DNA of 64,000 bases from Streptococcus mitis (GCA_018364455.1 JAGZLW010000001.1:1-64000); one strand, 5' to 3'; shown: positions 17,188 to 26,594, numbered from the stretch's first letter. Notes: generated by a model from the sequence alone, not told the origin. Numbers and translations: made by a program.

Positions 17188-17241
17188 TTCATACCTCTCT
17201 TCACTTTTTCTATTTTACAAGAAAATCCCAAAACTAGCAAG

Positions 17242-17282
17242 AAAAAACTCTATATCATTCCAAGTCTGATATAGAGTTTTCT
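17242..17282. terminator. Bidirectional terminator after the oligopeptide-binding gene
   Basis: Perfect 14-bp stem AAAACTCTATATCA / TGATATAGAGTTTT with a 9-nt loop and A/T runs on both sides. Confidence 0.82.
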
Positions 17283-17285
17283 GCT

Positions 17286-19253
17286 TTATTTAATGTGTTT
17301 TTCTAGTTCTTTTTGGTACTTACCGTTTGATTCCAATTTTTCTTTTTGCCATTTTTTCAGTGCTTCTTCATATTCTTTTGTTGTAACGATATCTTTTTGC
17401 AATTTCATTCCTTTAAAGATATATGGGTCACCTTTAATACCAACTTGTGAGTATGGTTTTGAGAATGGCACGACATTACTTACAACTGGAGAACCACCAG
17501 ATGAAGCTGTTGGCATCAATAATGAACTATCTGTCAACCAAGCTTGAGCCTTGGCATATTTTTCATAGCGTTCTTCAAGATTTGTAGTTTCTGAATCTGC
17601 ATCATCCAATAATTTCTTATATTGGTCCAAACCAAGTTTAGCTACAACATCCTTATCTTTACCTTTAGTAATACCGAGATGCTTCATGGCAGAACCTGAT
17701 TTAGGATCCATGATATTCAAGTAAGATGCTGGGTCTTGATAACTTGGAGCCCATCCTGTACTGTTCAAATCATAATCTTTTTGAGAAGGAACACGCGCTT
17801 GTGAAGTGATTGTTTCCTTTTCATTATCTGTCATTTGAAGAACGTCGATGACAACATTTTCAGCACCAAGAGTTGATTCGATTGACTGTTTGAAAGAGTT
17901 GCTTTGTTGAACGGCGATGGTATCAGTTTGTTCAACTGGAACATCCAAGTGAATTGGGAAGCTTACCCCTTTAGATTCCAGGTCTTTCTTAGCTTTTTCA
18001 AAGGCTGCTTTAGCCTTGTCAGGGTTGTAGATAGAATCCTTACCATCCACTAACTCAACGCCTTTCCATTGGTCACCATAGTTCACCAACTCTGCTTGAG
18101 CGATTTGACCAAAGTTTTTACCACCTGCTTGCACAAAGTTGTCAGGAACAAGGCTGTTACGAATAATCTTATCCGCACCGTCTTCACCATTTAGCTGGGC
18201 AGCATAAGAATGGCGGTTGAAGGCAAAGTTGATAGCCTGACGGAAGTCCTTATTAAGCATAGCTTCTTTTGTAGAAGTCTTTTGTTCTTCACTTGTTTTC
18301 GCAGTTTTATTATATGACTGACGATTTACGTTAAAGGTGAAGTAATAGCTACTTGAGTCCTGTGGGCTATAAGTGATTTTATCTCCGTATTGTTCCAAAG
18401 TAGAAGCAAAGTTTGAGCTACTTGGGAAGAGACGGGCTGTCGTATATGCACCTGAAGAGAAGCTACGAATCAAGGATTCCTGATCAGAACCATCGTAGTA
18501 GGTCAATTTGATTTTCTCTATTTTTACCTTTTCTTTATCCCAGTAGTTTGGATTTTTCTCGTATTCGATTAACGATTTAGAAGTCAAGGTCTTCAAGATA
18601 TAAGGACCATTGTAAAGAATTCCTGCTGGAGTAACTGCTCCATAATCTTTACCTGATGCCTTCAAAAACTCTTCATTTACAGGCAACATCGTCGCTGTTG
18701 TAACTTTAGAGTTCCAGAAACTTTCTGGTTTGTTTAGGGTATATTCAACTGTATAATCGTCCAAGGCCTTAACACCAACTGTAGAGAAATCATTGGTCTC
18801 ACCAGTCATGTAGGCATCCAAACCCTTGATTGAATTTTGGATGAGAGAGACACCGTCTGACTTACCGTCAGCTACGTGTTTTAGTCCTGTTACAAAGTCA
18901 TGGGCCGTTACTTCTGCATATTCTTCACCTTCAGAAGTGTACCATTTAACTCCTTTACGAAGTTTGTAAGTATAAGTCAACCCATCTTTTGACACAGACC
19001 AATCTTCAGCCAAGGAAGGAATAACATTTCCGTATTGGTCGTTTTCCATCAAGCCATCAACCACGTTCCCGATGACATCTGTTGTAGATGTACGAGTCGC
19101 TATACTATAGTCCAAAGATGCTGGATCTACTGCATAGACATATGAAAATGTTGTCGGTGCATCTGCTTCTTTATCAGCTTTTCCACAAGCCACTAAAAGA
19201 GCTGTTGTGCTCAGGACCACTCCTGCTGTTAAGAGCCACTTTTTCGATTTCAT
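17286..19253 (-). CDS. Oligopeptide ABC transporter substrate-binding lipoprotein (AmiA/AliA/AliB type)
   Basis: 655-residue extracellular lipoprotein of the SBP family 5. The signal peptide ends in the lipobox LLVAC, with the lipidated Cys at residue 23. The family signature region (LAEDWSVSKDGLTYTYKLRKGVKW) follows. AliA/AliB-type proteins deliver peptides to the AmiCDEF permease, which is not nearby, so this is an orphan receptor. The ATG at 19253 is chosen because AAAGGAG fits it; a TTG one codon earlier is also open. The frame is intact. In pneumococcus I recall a related gene at this position as degenerate; that comparison is from memory. Confidence 0.92.
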   Translation of the reverse strand: MKSKKWLLTAGVVLSTTALLVACGKADKEADAPTTFSYVYAVDPASLDYSIATRTSTTDVIGNVVDGLMENDQYGNVIPSLAEDWSVSKDGLTYTYKLRKGVKWYTSEGEEYAEVTAHDFVTGLKHVADGKSDGVSLIQNSIKGLDAYMTGETNDFSTVGVKALDDYTVEYTLNKPESFWNSKVTTATMLPVNEEFLKASGKDYGAVTPAGILYNGPYILKTLTSKSLIEYEKNPNYWDKEKVKIEKIKLTYYDGSDQESLIRSFSSGAYTTARLFPSSSNFASTLEQYGDKITYSPQDSSSYYFTFNVNRQSYNKTAKTSEEQKTSTKEAMLNKDFRQAINFAFNRHSYAAQLNGEDGADKIIRNSLVPDNFVQAGGKNFGQIAQAELVNYGDQWKGVELVDGKDSIYNPDKAKAAFEKAKKDLESKGVSFPIHLDVPVEQTDTIAVQQSNSFKQSIESTLGAENVVIDVLQMTDNEKETITSQARVPSQKDYDLNSTGWAPSYQDPASYLNIMDPKSGSAMKHLGITKGKDKDVVAKLGLDQYKKLLDDADSETTNLEERYEKYAKAQAWLTDSSLLMPTASSGGSPVVSNVVPFSKPYSQVGIKGDPYIFKGMKLQKDIVTTKEYEEALKKWQKEKLESNGKYQKELEKHIK

Positions 19254-19275
19254 CAAAAATCTCCTTTTGTTTATT

Positions 19276-20298
19276 TTAATCTACTTTTACAATCCAACCT
19301 TCTGGCGCTTCAATATCGCCAAACTGAATTCCTGTCAATTCATCATAGAGTTTACGAGTCACAGGACCTACTTCTGTTTCGCTATAGAATACATGGAAAT
19401 CATCACCGTGCTGAATTCCACCAATTGGCGAAATAACTGCTGCTGTACCACAGGCACCTGCCTCTACAAAACGGTCAAGCTTATCAATTGGGACATCCCC
19501 CTCAATAGGAGTTAAGCCCAAGCGGTGTTCTGCCAAATAAAGCAAAGAATACTTGGTAATAGATGGCAAGATAGAAGGACTCAATGGTGTTACAAACTCA
19601 TTGTCAGCTGTAATTCCAAAGAAGTTAGCTGAACCGACTTCTTCAATCTTTGTATGAGTTGAAGGGTCTAGGTAGATAACATCTGAGAAATGACGTGATT
19701 TCGCCAATTTCCCTGGCAAGAGACTGGCAGCATAGTTCCCACCAACCTTAGCCGCACCTGTACCATTTGGAGCGGCACGGTCGTATTCATCCTGAATCAA
19801 GAAGTTGGTTGGAACCAAACCACCCTTAAAGTAATTTCCAACTGGCATGGCAAAGATGGTGAAAATATACTCTTCTGCTGGTTTAACCCCAATAATATCT
19901 CCGACACCAATCAAAAGAGGGCGAAGATATAAGGTTCCACCTGTTCCGTATGGAGGTACATATTCTTCATTCGCACGAACAACTGCCTTACAAGCTTCTA
20001 CAAACATGTCTGTTGGAACTTGTGGCATCAAGAGACGGTCACATGTACGTTGCAGACGTTTGGCATTTTCATCAGGACGGAAAAGTTGAATACTGCCATC
20101 CTTAGTACGATAAGCTTTCAAACCTTCAAATGCTTGTTGACCATAGTGAAGACTTGGAGAAGACTCTGAAATATGCAAGGTTGCATCTTCTGTAAGTTCT
20201 CCTTGATTCCATTGTCCATTTTTAAAATGAGCAATATAGCGATAAGGTAAATTCATATAGGAGAAACCAAGGTTCTCCCAATCAATCGTTACTGTCAT
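19276..20298 (-). CDS. ilvE: Branched-chain amino acid aminotransferase
   Basis: 340-residue fold-type IV PLP aminotransferase that makes or degrades Leu, Ile and Val. The family signature regions SSPSLHYGQQAFEGLKAYR and the PLP-Lys segment GAAKVGGNYAASL are visible, with EVGSANFFG near the cofactor. The ATG at 20298 has an AAGGAG RBS. It is separated from the downstream lipoprotein gene by only 22 nt, so the two may be cotranscribed. Confidence 0.96.
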   Translation of the reverse strand: MTVTIDWENLGFSYMNLPYRYIAHFKNGQWNQGELTEDATLHISESSPSLHYGQQAFEGLKAYRTKDGSIQLFRPDENAKRLQRTCDRLLMPQVPTDMFVEACKAVVRANEEYVPPYGTGGTLYLRPLLIGVGDIIGVKPAEEYIFTIFAMPVGNYFKGGLVPTNFLIQDEYDRAAPNGTGAAKVGGNYAASLLPGKLAKSRHFSDVIYLDPSTHTKIEEVGSANFFGITADNEFVTPLSPSILPSITKYSLLYLAEHRLGLTPIEGDVPIDKLDRFVEAGACGTAAVISPIGGIQHGDDFHVFYSETEVGPVTRKLYDELTGIQFGDIEAPEGWIVKVD

Positions 20299-20332
20299 AT
20301 TCCACTCCTTATTCTAAAAACCTATTTCTTAT

Positions 20333-20360
20333 ATTCTACACTTTTTTTCTAAAATAGCAA
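20333..20360 (-). promoter_or_regulatory. SigA promoter of ilvE
   Basis: -35 TTGCTA (20355-20360), 16-nt spacer, -10 TAGAAT (20333-20338) on the minus strand. The expected start is about 28 nt before the ATG. Confidence 0.55.
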
Positions 20361-20606
20361 GTATATTTTGTAATTTTCAGAAAATTTCTTCAATAAAAAG
20401 AATCTAAGGTATCTGTCGTAATGAATCCTATATGGAGATTGCATAAAAGACTCAAATTATCCTTCTATCTCGTTTAGTAAAATCTATTCAATAACTGAAC
20501 TTATTTTTGACATACATAGAGCCCGTACATTAATATTAGTAACCTGTTTCGACAGAGATATGATAAAATGAACTAAAGATAGTACACAATGTGGTGCAGT
20601 CATCTT

Positions 20607-21150
20607 ATACCATATTCAATAGATTTACGTAAAAAAAGTTCTTGCCTATTGTAAGCGAACAGGTAGTATAACAGAAGCATCATACGTTTTCCAAATCTCA
20701 CGTAATCCCATTATCTAAAAGAGAAAATAAGTGATCTAAACCATCAAGTAAAAGGAACAAAACCAAGAAAAGTTGATAGAGACAGACTTAAAAACTATCT
20801 TACTGACAATCCAGACGCTTATTTGACTGAAATAGCTTCTGAATTTGGCTGTCATCCAACTATAGCGTATTGAATCTAGAGTAGTACATTACGGTTGCTA
20901 AAACATTTCTAGAAAAAATTGACTTTCTCAATCACTTTGTTCACATCTTATTTCAATCTACTATACTATCCACTATGCTCTCAAAGCTATGGGCTACACT
21001 CGAAAAAAAGAATCACACCTACTATGAATAAGCCCCAGAAAAAGTAGCTTTATTTCTTATTCCTCCCCACTCACCTGAGTAAAATCTTATTGAGAAAACC
21101 TGGGCTCATATCAAAAAGCACCTCAAAAATTGTCCTACTCTTGTTTCAAT
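20607..21150 (+). mobile_element. IS630-Spn1-type remnant
   Basis: Translating the plus strand gives clear fragments of an IS630-Spn1-like transposase: PYSIDLRKKVLAYC with the initiating ATG lost, then DNPDAYLTEIASEFGCHPT, then ALKAMGYTRKK, then a jump from EKVALFL straight to PHSPE and EKTWAHIKKHLK. The jump removes the segment with the first two catalytic Asp residues. Several stops and frameshifts are present, so it is inactive. A RUP element is inserted after CHPTI. It fills the 900-bp gap between ilvE and the ATP-grasp operon; nothing else is seen there. Confidence 0.88.
20863..20966. repeat. RUP element inserted in the IS630-Spn1 remnant
   Basis: About 104 bp, bounded by TA dinucleotides (20861-20862 and 20967-20968), interrupting the transposase between CHPT and HYALKAMGY. 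It shares CTAGA...AATCACTTTGTTCACATCTTATTTCAATCTACTATA-like segments with the copy near 40.75 kb. RUP is a 107-bp pneumococcal repeat thought to be moved in trans by the IS630-Spn1 transposase. Confidence 0.82.
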
Positions 21151-21214
21151 CCGCTGTGTTTCTTATAAAAAACAAAAGGATTAAGGGAGTGAATTTCCTT
21201 AATCCGAGAGTCTC

Positions 21215-22381
21215 TTAAGCCTGACGCTGACCAAAGTCCTTAATCATCTGCTCCATTTCTTGTCGACTCGGAGTTGTCAACATATACAGGTAATCTCCTT
21301 GAAGTTCCGCAAAGGCCGCTGGCATGATTTTTTTAACCTTGAACTGCTGGCTATATTTGTCAAGCAAATCCTCTTCTGAATAGACATAGTGGGCATTGGC
21401 ACGGCGAGAAGTAGCCAAACAATACTGCGCTTCAAACTCTGACACTGGGAACTCTTCTCCTGCGACAATGGCTGCATAGCCACGATAGAGGTCCAAGGAA
21501 TGGGCAAAGTTATAAACATCAATGGTAAACCCACCTGCAGGACGGTTATTGTACTCAATGGCAATATAATCATCCCCCTCACGGAAGAACTCAATATGGA
21601 AGAACCGTTCTTTCATACCAAATTCCTTGACAATTGCCTCACCATATTTACGTAATTTAGGATCCATATCCTTGAGAACGTAATAAGAATTGTCCATCTT
21701 GTAAATCATGAGATCAAGCGGTGTATAGGCGTAGTCAAAGGTTGTTGAGAAGACAATTTTACCATCCTTGTCCACAAGACCATCAAAGGTACAAATTTCG
21801 CTAGAGGTGACAAATTTCTCAAAGAAATAAACAGTTGAATGATCCCACTCAGTCTTGAAGTGATTGATATCGTCTTCTGTCTCAAGCTTAAAGGTTGCGG
21901 CCGCCCCCACTCCATTATCAGGTTTGGCAATCATTGGAAGGCCGATTTCTTTTACTACTTGATCAACATCTGCTTCCGTCTTGATAACAGCTCCAGGGAC
22001 CACAGGGACACCTGCTTTTTTGAAAAGCTTCTTCATTTCAGACTTAAATTTCGTCTTTTTGAGATCCTCTGGTTTGGCACCAAAAACATTGAATTGCTCA
22101 CGAAGACTTGCATCCAACTCTAACCAATATTCATTGTGGGATTCAATACGGTCAATCGGGCCATGTTTATAAAAGAGAAAAGCAACTGCACGTTTGACTT
22201 CATCTATGTTCTCAAGGTTATCTACACGGAAATACTCGGTCAGGCTATTGCGCAAGGGTTCATCCAATTGCTCATATGGTTCTTGGCCAATCCCCAAGAC
22301 GTTGATTCCTTTATTGGCTAGTTCTATGGTAAACTGTTGAAAGTTTTGTGGATAGTAGGGAGAAATAACAAGGTAATTCAT
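21215..22381 (-). CDS. ATP-grasp domain ligase of unknown substrate
   Basis: 388-residue ATP-grasp enzyme. An N-terminal Rossmann-like part (MNYLVISPYYPQNF) is followed by the ATP-grasp fold with MIAKPDNGVGAAATFKL (ATP-binding Lys and Gly loop), STVYFFEKFV, and the Mg-binding HIEFF and IEYNNRPAGG. Such enzymes join a carboxylate to an amine or thiol through an acyl-phosphate. AAAAGGAG precedes ATG 22381. It is the last gene of a three-gene operon with two esterase-fold proteins. The product is not predictable from sequence. Confidence 0.85.
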   Translation of the reverse strand: MNYLVISPYYPQNFQQFTIELANKGINVLGIGQEPYEQLDEPLRNSLTEYFRVDNLENIDEVKRAVAFLFYKHGPIDRIESHNEYWLELDASLREQFNVFGAKPEDLKKTKFKSEMKKLFKKAGVPVVPGAVIKTEADVDQVVKEIGLPMIAKPDNGVGAAATFKLETEDDINHFKTEWDHSTVYFFEKFVTSSEICTFDGLVDKDGKIVFSTTFDYAYTPLDLMIYKMDNSYYVLKDMDPKLRKYGEAIVKEFGMKERFFHIEFFREGDDYIAIEYNNRPAGGFTIDVYNFAHSLDLYRGYAAIVAGEEFPVSEFEAQYCLATSRRANAHYVYSEEDLLDKYSQQFKVKKIMPAAFAELQGDYLYMLTTPSRQEMEQMIKDFGQRQA

Positions 22382-22393
22382 AGATAACTCCTT

Positions 22394-23134
22394 TTATAAA
22401 TAGAGATTTCTAAGGAAATAAGGCATTTGTTTGCGCCACCATTCCCAGTCGTGGGCGACATCGTGTCCCCATTCAGCAAACCAGGCTGGAATTTGTTTCT
22501 GGTCAAAGGCTTCTTTGAGCTTGTAAAAGGATGGTAAACCGTCTTGTTCCCAGGCTCCAAGACCCGTACACAGCACAATTTCTGCCTGACGATAACGATC
22601 AATAAACCAGCCGTCGTTCTGGTTCCAGATATAATCTACTGGCGAATTTTGGTAAATGGCATCGTCATTGTAGTAATCGCCGACAAAGAAACGTGCGTCG
22701 TAAACACCACTAAGAGCAATCACCTTGGTAAAGACATCTGGATGCTGGAGGAAGAAATTGAGTGCATGATAAGCGCCCATCGAACAACCTGTCGTCATCA
22801 TACCATCAAACCAACCTGTCTTGTGCTTGATAAAAGGAATGGCCTCCTCAATCACATAGTGCTCGTAGGCACGATGCATCTCCGCCTGGTCATGACCATT
22901 TTTCCAAGTGGCCAACCAGCTCTCACTATCTACACTGGATAGGGTAAAGAACTGAACACGGCCTTCCTCGATAAAAGAAGCACAGGCATCAATCATGCCA
23001 AAATCATAGTATTCATTGTGACTACCACCTGATGAAGCAAAGACCACAACTGGAATCCCAGCATGACCATAACGGTTAAGGTACATTTCACGGTTAAGAT
23101 TGCCACTCCAGTGGCTAAGGTTTTCAATATGCAT
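22394..23134 (-). CDS. Esterase-family alpha/beta hydrolase (PF00756 type)
   Basis: 246-residue alpha/beta hydrolase of the esterase D-like family. The nucleophile elbow GCSMGAYHAL holds the catalytic Ser, and the His is likely in GHDVAHDWEWW. No signal peptide is visible, so it acts in the cytosol. AAAAGGAG precedes ATG 23134. It sits 12 nt upstream of the ATP-grasp gene and 20 nt downstream of a second, divergent esterase. The pairing suggests hydrolysis and ligation of the same kind of ester or amide. Confidence 0.85.
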   Translation of the reverse strand: MHIENLSHWSGNLNREMYLNRYGHAGIPVVVFASSGGSHNEYYDFGMIDACASFIEEGRVQFFTLSSVDSESWLATWKNGHDQAEMHRAYEHYVIEEAIPFIKHKTGWFDGMMTTGCSMGAYHALNFFLQHPDVFTKVIALSGVYDARFFVGDYYNDDAIYQNSPVDYIWNQNDGWFIDRYRQAEIVLCTGLGAWEQDGLPSFYKLKEAFDQKQIPAWFAEWGHDVAHDWEWWRKQMPYFLRNLYL

Positions 23135-23154
23135 TGGCCTTCTCCTTTTCTAAC

Positions 23155-23979
23155 TTACCATTTCTCTGCAAAAAATCTCAGACAGTCTGGTAAATTTTCC
23201 GACCAAGGGATTTCACTATGGATGGCACCAGACTGAACTTTTAAGACAAGATTGCCCAAGTGTACTCCCCCTGCTACCAAATCATGGTAATAGCGAAGAG
23301 ACGAATCGATATAGGCTTGTTTGATATTACCTGCCATCAGGGTCTTGTCCGTATCATCTGCTTCTTCTGTTCCAACATAGATAAAGATACGCTGGTCAGG
23401 CGATAGTTTCTTGCGCTCGATATAACGATTAAAGGCTTCTTGATGGAGCCAGTTAGCAGATGAAAAGACCCCGAGGCAGCCAATTTGGTCTTGGTATTCC
23501 AAACCGATAAACTGGGTAATATTTCCGCCTAGTGAGGAGCCAATCATAGCCGTATGCTGGCGGTCAGCTTTGGTACGGTAGGTCTCATCGATAAAAGGTT
23601 TGACCACCTCCATGACAAACTCAGAATATTCCACACCCTTACCGCCAAACTGCTGTCCCGGAATAGGAGATTCTTGGAATTTCCAAGCCGCATACTCATT
23701 CATCCGCCCCATACCATCATTATCAATAGCAACGACAATCATGCGACTGATATCAGGATTTCGCTTGATGGCTGGGATAATCTTCCACGAGTGACCAATG
23801 AAAGATTCTTTACTATAAAAGACATTTTGCCCATCATGAAAGTAAACAACAGGATAAAAACGATCCGTGTCTTTCTCATAATCTTTAGGCAGAAGAACAC
23901 GAACACGGCGCTCCTTACCAGTGTAAGGAACCTTGAGTTTGTGTTCTTTCATTTTTAAATAAAAGTAGGATTGATTCAT
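23155..23979 (-). CDS. Putative esterase, alpha/beta hydrolase (PF00756 type)
   Basis: About 274 residues from ATG 23979 (MNQSYFYLKM). VVYFHDGQN is the typical esterase-D beta-strand and oxyanion region, GSSLGGNI the nucleophile elbow, and the acid/His come late in the chain (AIHSEIPWS). An in-frame TTG at 24003 would be almost at the predicted transcript start, so I prefer 23979; ATG 23952 is possible too. First gene of the operon. Only distantly related to the neighbouring esterase. Confidence 0.82.
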   Translation of the reverse strand: MNQSYFYLKMKEHKLKVPYTGKERRVRVLLPKDYEKDTDRFYPVVYFHDGQNVFYSKESFIGHSWKIIPAIKRNPDISRMIVVAIDNDGMGRMNEYAAWKFQESPIPGQQFGGKGVEYSEFVMEVVKPFIDETYRTKADRQHTAMIGSSLGGNITQFIGLEYQDQIGCLGVFSSANWLHQEAFNRYIERKKLSPDQRIFIYVGTEEADDTDKTLMAGNIKQAYIDSSLRYYHDLVAGGVHLGNLVLKVQSGAIHSEIPWSENLPDCLRFFAEKW

Positions 23980-24014
23980 TGTCAGAAAACTCTCTATATT
24001 CAAAATTTTATTTT

Positions 24015-24020
24015 ATTATA
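24015..24020 (-). promoter_or_regulatory. Extended -10 promoter of the esterase/ATP-grasp operon
   Basis: Minus strand TG-A-TATAAT, about 36 nt before ATG 23979, following a bidirectional terminator. Confidence 0.55.
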
Positions 24021-24034
24021 TCACAATTATAGAA

Positions 24035-24081
24035 AAAAAGTTAGTTTTGCTTCCACTTTTGGAATTAAAAACTAACTTTTT
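24035..24081. terminator. Bidirectional terminator between thiI and the esterase operon
   Basis: Stem AAAAAGTTAGTTTT / AAAACTAACTTTTT with an 18-nt loop. A/T tracts on both arms allow function in either direction. Confidence 0.8.
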
Positions 24082-24115
24082 CATCTATTTTTCTATATTC
24101 TTCTGGATTTTCTGA

Positions 24116-25330
24116 TTAGAGCAAATTATCAATCAAGTCATCCACTTCATCTTTTTCAGCCTGCGGTGTAATCTCAGTAATCATGATTCCAGCCACAGCT
24201 CGCTCAACTAAACCTTCAACATCCATACGTGCTTCATACTGCTCTGCATTCTTAATCTTAGGATTAGTCTTTGGACGATCTGGCGCAAAAATGGTACAAC
24301 AGTCTTCAAACGGTTGGATTGAAATGTCAAAGGTATCGATTTCCTGGGCGATGTCAATGATTTCTAACTTGTCCATAGTAACCACAGGACGAATGATGGG
24401 AGTGTTGGTCACAGCGTTAATAGCCTGCATACTTTCAAGAGTTTGACTGGCTACTTGACCTAGGCTTTCCCCATTGATGATAACTAAACCATTTCGTACC
24501 TCACGAATACGGTCAGTAATACGCATCATAAAACGACGAGTTAGAGTCATCAAGTAAGCTTCTGGCGCTTTAGCCTTGATTTCCTCTTGAATCTCTGTAA
24601 AAGGCACTTCGATAAACTGGATATTGCCCCCAAACTTGGTCAATTTACGAGTCAAATCCTGTGCTTTTTTAAGAGCACCAGGACTGGTGTAAGGTGGGCT
24701 GGCAAAATGAACAGCCTCAATATCCACTCCACGTTTCAAAGCAAGATAACCTGCTACAGGTGAGTCAATCCCTCCCGACAACATAAGCATACCTTTACCT
24801 GAAGTTCCAACTGGCAAACCACCGGCCCCACGAATAGTTTCATAAGAAATATAAGCAGCTTCATCACGAATCTCCACCTGAAGATTGATATCAGGATTTT
24901 TCATCTGAGCTTGCACATTTGGAATTGCTTCAAAAACAGCTCCTCCAAGCGTTTGGTTGAGTTCACGACTGTCGAGTTCAAAGTTGTGGTCGCTACGCTT
25001 GCTAGAAATCTTAAAGGTCATTCCTTCCTTGTAGATGTCCTGCATAATCTCTTGCACAGAAGACTTCAGAACTTCTACAGATTTTTCAACCTTATAAACA
25101 GGGGAAAAGTTTTGAATTCCAAAAACTTGTTTGAGCGATTCTGCTACTGCTGTGTAATCCGCGCCATTGAGGTATGCATGGGCACGATCACGATCTGCGG
25201 TTACCTTAACTTGGGGATAGATAGACAAAACGTCTGAAATATTATTGCGAAGTTTATTGATGAAACGCATACGGTTTTTGCCCTTGGTTGACAGCTCACC
25301 GTAGCGAATCATAATTTCTGAATACTGCAT
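24116..25330 (-). CDS. thiI: tRNA 4-thiouridine synthase ThiI
   Basis: 404 residues: ferredoxin-like plus THUMP RNA-binding domain, then a PP-loop ATPase with MLSGGIDSPVAGY. It adenylates tRNA U8 for sulfur transfer. The C-terminal rhodanese domain of the enterobacterial enzyme is missing, as in Bacillus, so sulfur is expected to come straight from the adjacent desulfurase. It starts 8 nt after that gene's stop. Confidence 0.95.
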   Translation of the reverse strand: MQYSEIMIRYGELSTKGKNRMRFINKLRNNISDVLSIYPQVKVTADRDRAHAYLNGADYTAVAESLKQVFGIQNFSPVYKVEKSVEVLKSSVQEIMQDIYKEGMTFKISSKRSDHNFELDSRELNQTLGGAVFEAIPNVQAQMKNPDINLQVEIRDEAAYISYETIRGAGGLPVGTSGKGMLMLSGGIDSPVAGYLALKRGVDIEAVHFASPPYTSPGALKKAQDLTRKLTKFGGNIQFIEVPFTEIQEEIKAKAPEAYLMTLTRRFMMRITDRIREVRNGLVIINGESLGQVASQTLESMQAINAVTNTPIIRPVVTMDKLEIIDIAQEIDTFDISIQPFEDCCTIFAPDRPKTNPKIKNAEQYEARMDVEGLVERAVAGIMITEITPQAEKDEVDDLIDNLL

Positions 25331-25338
25331 GAATGCTC

Positions 25339-26481
25339 CTATCTTACTTTTCTAGTTTGATTGTAAATCAATTTTAACTTGGTCAAAAACTGCTCGACCT
25401 GACTCATATCATTTTCAAGGTCTAGACTAAGACGCACAGCTGACTGAGCTTTATTCTTGTCCACTCCCATGGCAATCAGGGTTCCGGCTGGTTTTCCTGC
25501 CTTAGATGAACAAGCTGAGGTCGTTGAGATGAAAATATCATAGTCTTCAAAAGCGTGAACAATAACCTCACCACGAACACCTTTGATTCCAAAAGTCAGG
25601 ATATGAGGGGCAAAGTCTTCCTCATCTGAAAAGACAAAAATATCTGGATAGTCCAGAAGTGCTTGACGAATCACTGCCTTCATCTGCCCAGTCTTGCTTG
25701 TAAAGAAATCTAGCTTTTCCATAGACAAACGGAGGGCCTTAGCTGTTGCTGCAATCCCTGCTACATTTTCAGTTGTCGAACGGTAATCACGCTCCTGACC
25801 ACCACCAGTCAACAGTGGCGTAATTTTCTTACCAGACTTGATATAGATAAAACCAACACCACGAACTCCGTGGAACTTGTGACTAGAAAAAGTCGCGAAA
25901 TCCACTCGTTCTGTCAGATACTTTTCAGTCGGAATCTTGGCAAGTGCCTGAACCGCATCAACGTGGAAGGAAATAGTCGGTTTGTCTGCCAATAGTTTTG
26001 AAATAGCCTCAATGGGCTGGATAGAACCGATTTCATTGTTAACTGCCATGATGGAAACGAGGGTCGTATCTGGTCGTATCAAATCTGCTAGCGCCTCAAC
26101 ATCCACAAATCCTTTCTCATTAACTGGAGCAAAATCCACTTCAAAACCTTGAGATGTCAACCAAAGAGCTGATTCCTTGACTGCTGGATGTTCAATGGCT
26201 GATACGATGATGTGCTTGCCAAACTGGGCTTTTTCAAAGGCCACACCCTTGATGACCCAGTTATCTCCTTCTGTCCCACCAGATGTAAAGAAGATTTCAT
26301 CACTTTTCTTACCGATTAAATCTGCAATCTGTTGACGGGAAGCATCTAAAATTCGTGTTGCCTGGTCTCCCAAACGATGGAGACTAGATGGATTTCCTAA
26401 AATTTTTGAAGCGACCTGCATATAAGTTTCAAGTGCTTCAGGATAGGGCTTAGTCGTCGCCGAATTATCAAAGTAAATCAT
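25339..26481 (-). CDS. Cysteine desulfurase, IscS/NifS type
   Basis: 380-residue group I cysteine desulfurase beginning MIYFDNSATTKP. The PLP-Lys is in FSSHKFHG and the persulfide Cys in the flexible loop TTSACSSKAG. Tight linkage to thiI mirrors the Bacillus NifZ-ThiI pair dedicated to 4-thiouridine, so its role is tRNA thiolation rather than bulk Fe-S assembly, which the suf operon covers. ATG 26481 starts the two-gene operon. Confidence 0.93.
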   Translation of the reverse strand: MIYFDNSATTKPYPEALETYMQVASKILGNPSSLHRLGDQATRILDASRQQIADLIGKKSDEIFFTSGGTEGDNWVIKGVAFEKAQFGKHIIVSAIEHPAVKESALWLTSQGFEVDFAPVNEKGFVDVEALADLIRPDTTLVSIMAVNNEIGSIQPIEAISKLLADKPTISFHVDAVQALAKIPTEKYLTERVDFATFSSHKFHGVRGVGFIYIKSGKKITPLLTGGGQERDYRSTTENVAGIAATAKALRLSMEKLDFFTSKTGQMKAVIRQALLDYPDIFVFSDEEDFAPHILTFGIKGVRGEVIVHAFEDYDIFISTTSACSSKAGKPAGTLIAMGVDKNKAQSAVRLSLDLENDMSQVEQFLTKLKLIYNQTRKVR

Positions 26482-26588
26482 GTTTTCTCACGCTTTCTAA
26501 AATCACTCCTTCTATTGTATCATGAAACGGAGCTTGCGACAAGAAAGGGCAATTCCTCTTTTTTTAAGATTTTTTTAAAGAAATGCGG

Positions 26589-26594
26589 TATAAT
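26589..26594 (+). promoter_or_regulatory. -10 of the small Thr/Lys/Glu-rich protein gene
   Basis: TATAAT on the plus strand 25 nt before ATG 26620, with AAAGGAGAGAATGT as leader and RBS. No strong -35 is seen; the upstream DNA is a T-run. Confidence 0.5.

Noticed and set aside
23554..23958. Open plus-strand frame of 134 codons opposite the esterase gene
   Set aside because: A shadow of the conserved esterase coding sequence, without RBS or promoter.
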